Assembly (NCBI RefSeq): GCF_031755915.1
Contig: NC_083382.1
Location: 5,208,001 to 5,272,000, forward strand
DNA length: 64,000 nt
Source of the DNA: Ziziphus jujuba
Taxonomy: Eukaryota; Streptophyta; Magnoliopsida; Rosales; Rhamnaceae
Reading direction: 5' to 3'
Below, one piece after another: positions 63,957-64,000 of the stretch. The notes under the pieces are model-generated. The model saw only the letters and a program-made list of their open reading frames with translations. It was not told the DNA's origin and searched no databases. Numbering within the stretch: position 1 is the stretch's first letter; each line of letters opens with the position of its first letter. The translations under genes and the position numbers were made by a program.

Positions 63957-64000
63957 GCTTTGCCTTTAGGGGCTTTTGTGGAAGAGGATGGCAACTTTTA

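Larger units (their letters stand above)
59646..64000 (+). mobile_element. Ty1/copia LTR retrotransposon (Tork/Tnt1-like), 3' end outside window
   Basis: The 5' LTR (59646-59959, 314 bp) starts TGTTAGAGTTAG and ends CCGTAACA. Two bases later comes the primer-binding site TGGTATCAGAGC (59962-59973). Gag-pol follows, with integrase before reverse transcriptase, the order that defines copia. The coding region ends at 63956, and the 3' LTR is not reached. Inserted in intron 1 of the SINA-like exon-1 copy. Tork lineage is an inference from the Gag and protease context. Confidence 0.95.

Overview
This window is nuclear DNA from a seed plant, most likely a woody or repeat-rich eudicot. The evidence is spliced genes with GT..AG introns, plant-only families (terpene synthase, SINA-like RING ligase, DAD1-like phospholipase A1, PIN-LIKES carrier, plastid-targeted small proteins), AT-rich spacers, LTR retrotransposons with a tRNA-iMet-type primer site, and TRIM elements. 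No bacterial operons, CRISPR arrays, tRNA or rRNA genes were seen. The species cannot be named from the sequence.

Layout. 1-5.1 kb: 3' half of a sesquiterpene-synthase-type gene (exons 3-7), destroyed by a 2.8-kb solo-LTR-like insertion in exon 6 and by two damaged splice donors. 6.5-16.9 kb: three more copies of the same long LTR family in both orientations. One holds a nested 1.26-kb inverted cluster of three TRIM elements, and two of them bracket the N-terminus of a PIN-LIKES (PILS) gene. 17-21.3 kb: weak unassigned reading frames, then an intact small plastid-protein gene on the minus strand. 21.9-32 kb: old, degenerate duplications, carrying a perfect (TG)181 microsatellite fused to a TRIM and another 3-kb solo LTR. 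32.7-33.2 kb: a paralogue of the 21-kb plastid-protein gene. 36.2-38.1 kb: a two-exon plastid-type protein with a CHORD-like Cys/His pattern. 39.3-42.1 kb: a complete two-exon SINA-like E3 ubiquitin ligase. 42.7-43.2 kb: a two-exon Cys-rich gene fragment whose 5' side is cut off by another solo LTR (43.2-45.9 kb). 46.7-48.4 kb: a phospholipase A1-II pseudogene that has lost its catalytic serine. 50.6-53.6 kb: a seventh LTR copy. 54-59 kb: AT-rich DNA with a 645-bp tandem duplication and a diverged segmental duplication. 59.2-59.6 kb: a broken copy of the SINA-like exon 1. 59.6-64.0 kb: a nearly full Ty1/copia element (Tork/Tnt1-like) running off the window edge.

Only four genes look intact: the two plastid-protein paralogues, the CHORD-like protein and the SINA-like ligase. 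They do not form a pathway. The dominant theme is repeated insertion of one long-LTR family: seven copies in 64 kb, six with matching 4-5 bp target duplications, and none with an internal coding region. I found no convincing undescribed multi-gene system. The items most worth a second look are the solo-LTR family and the host genes it split, the TRIM/(TG)n structures, the CHORD-like protein, the plastid paralogue pair, and the spliced Cys-rich fragment.
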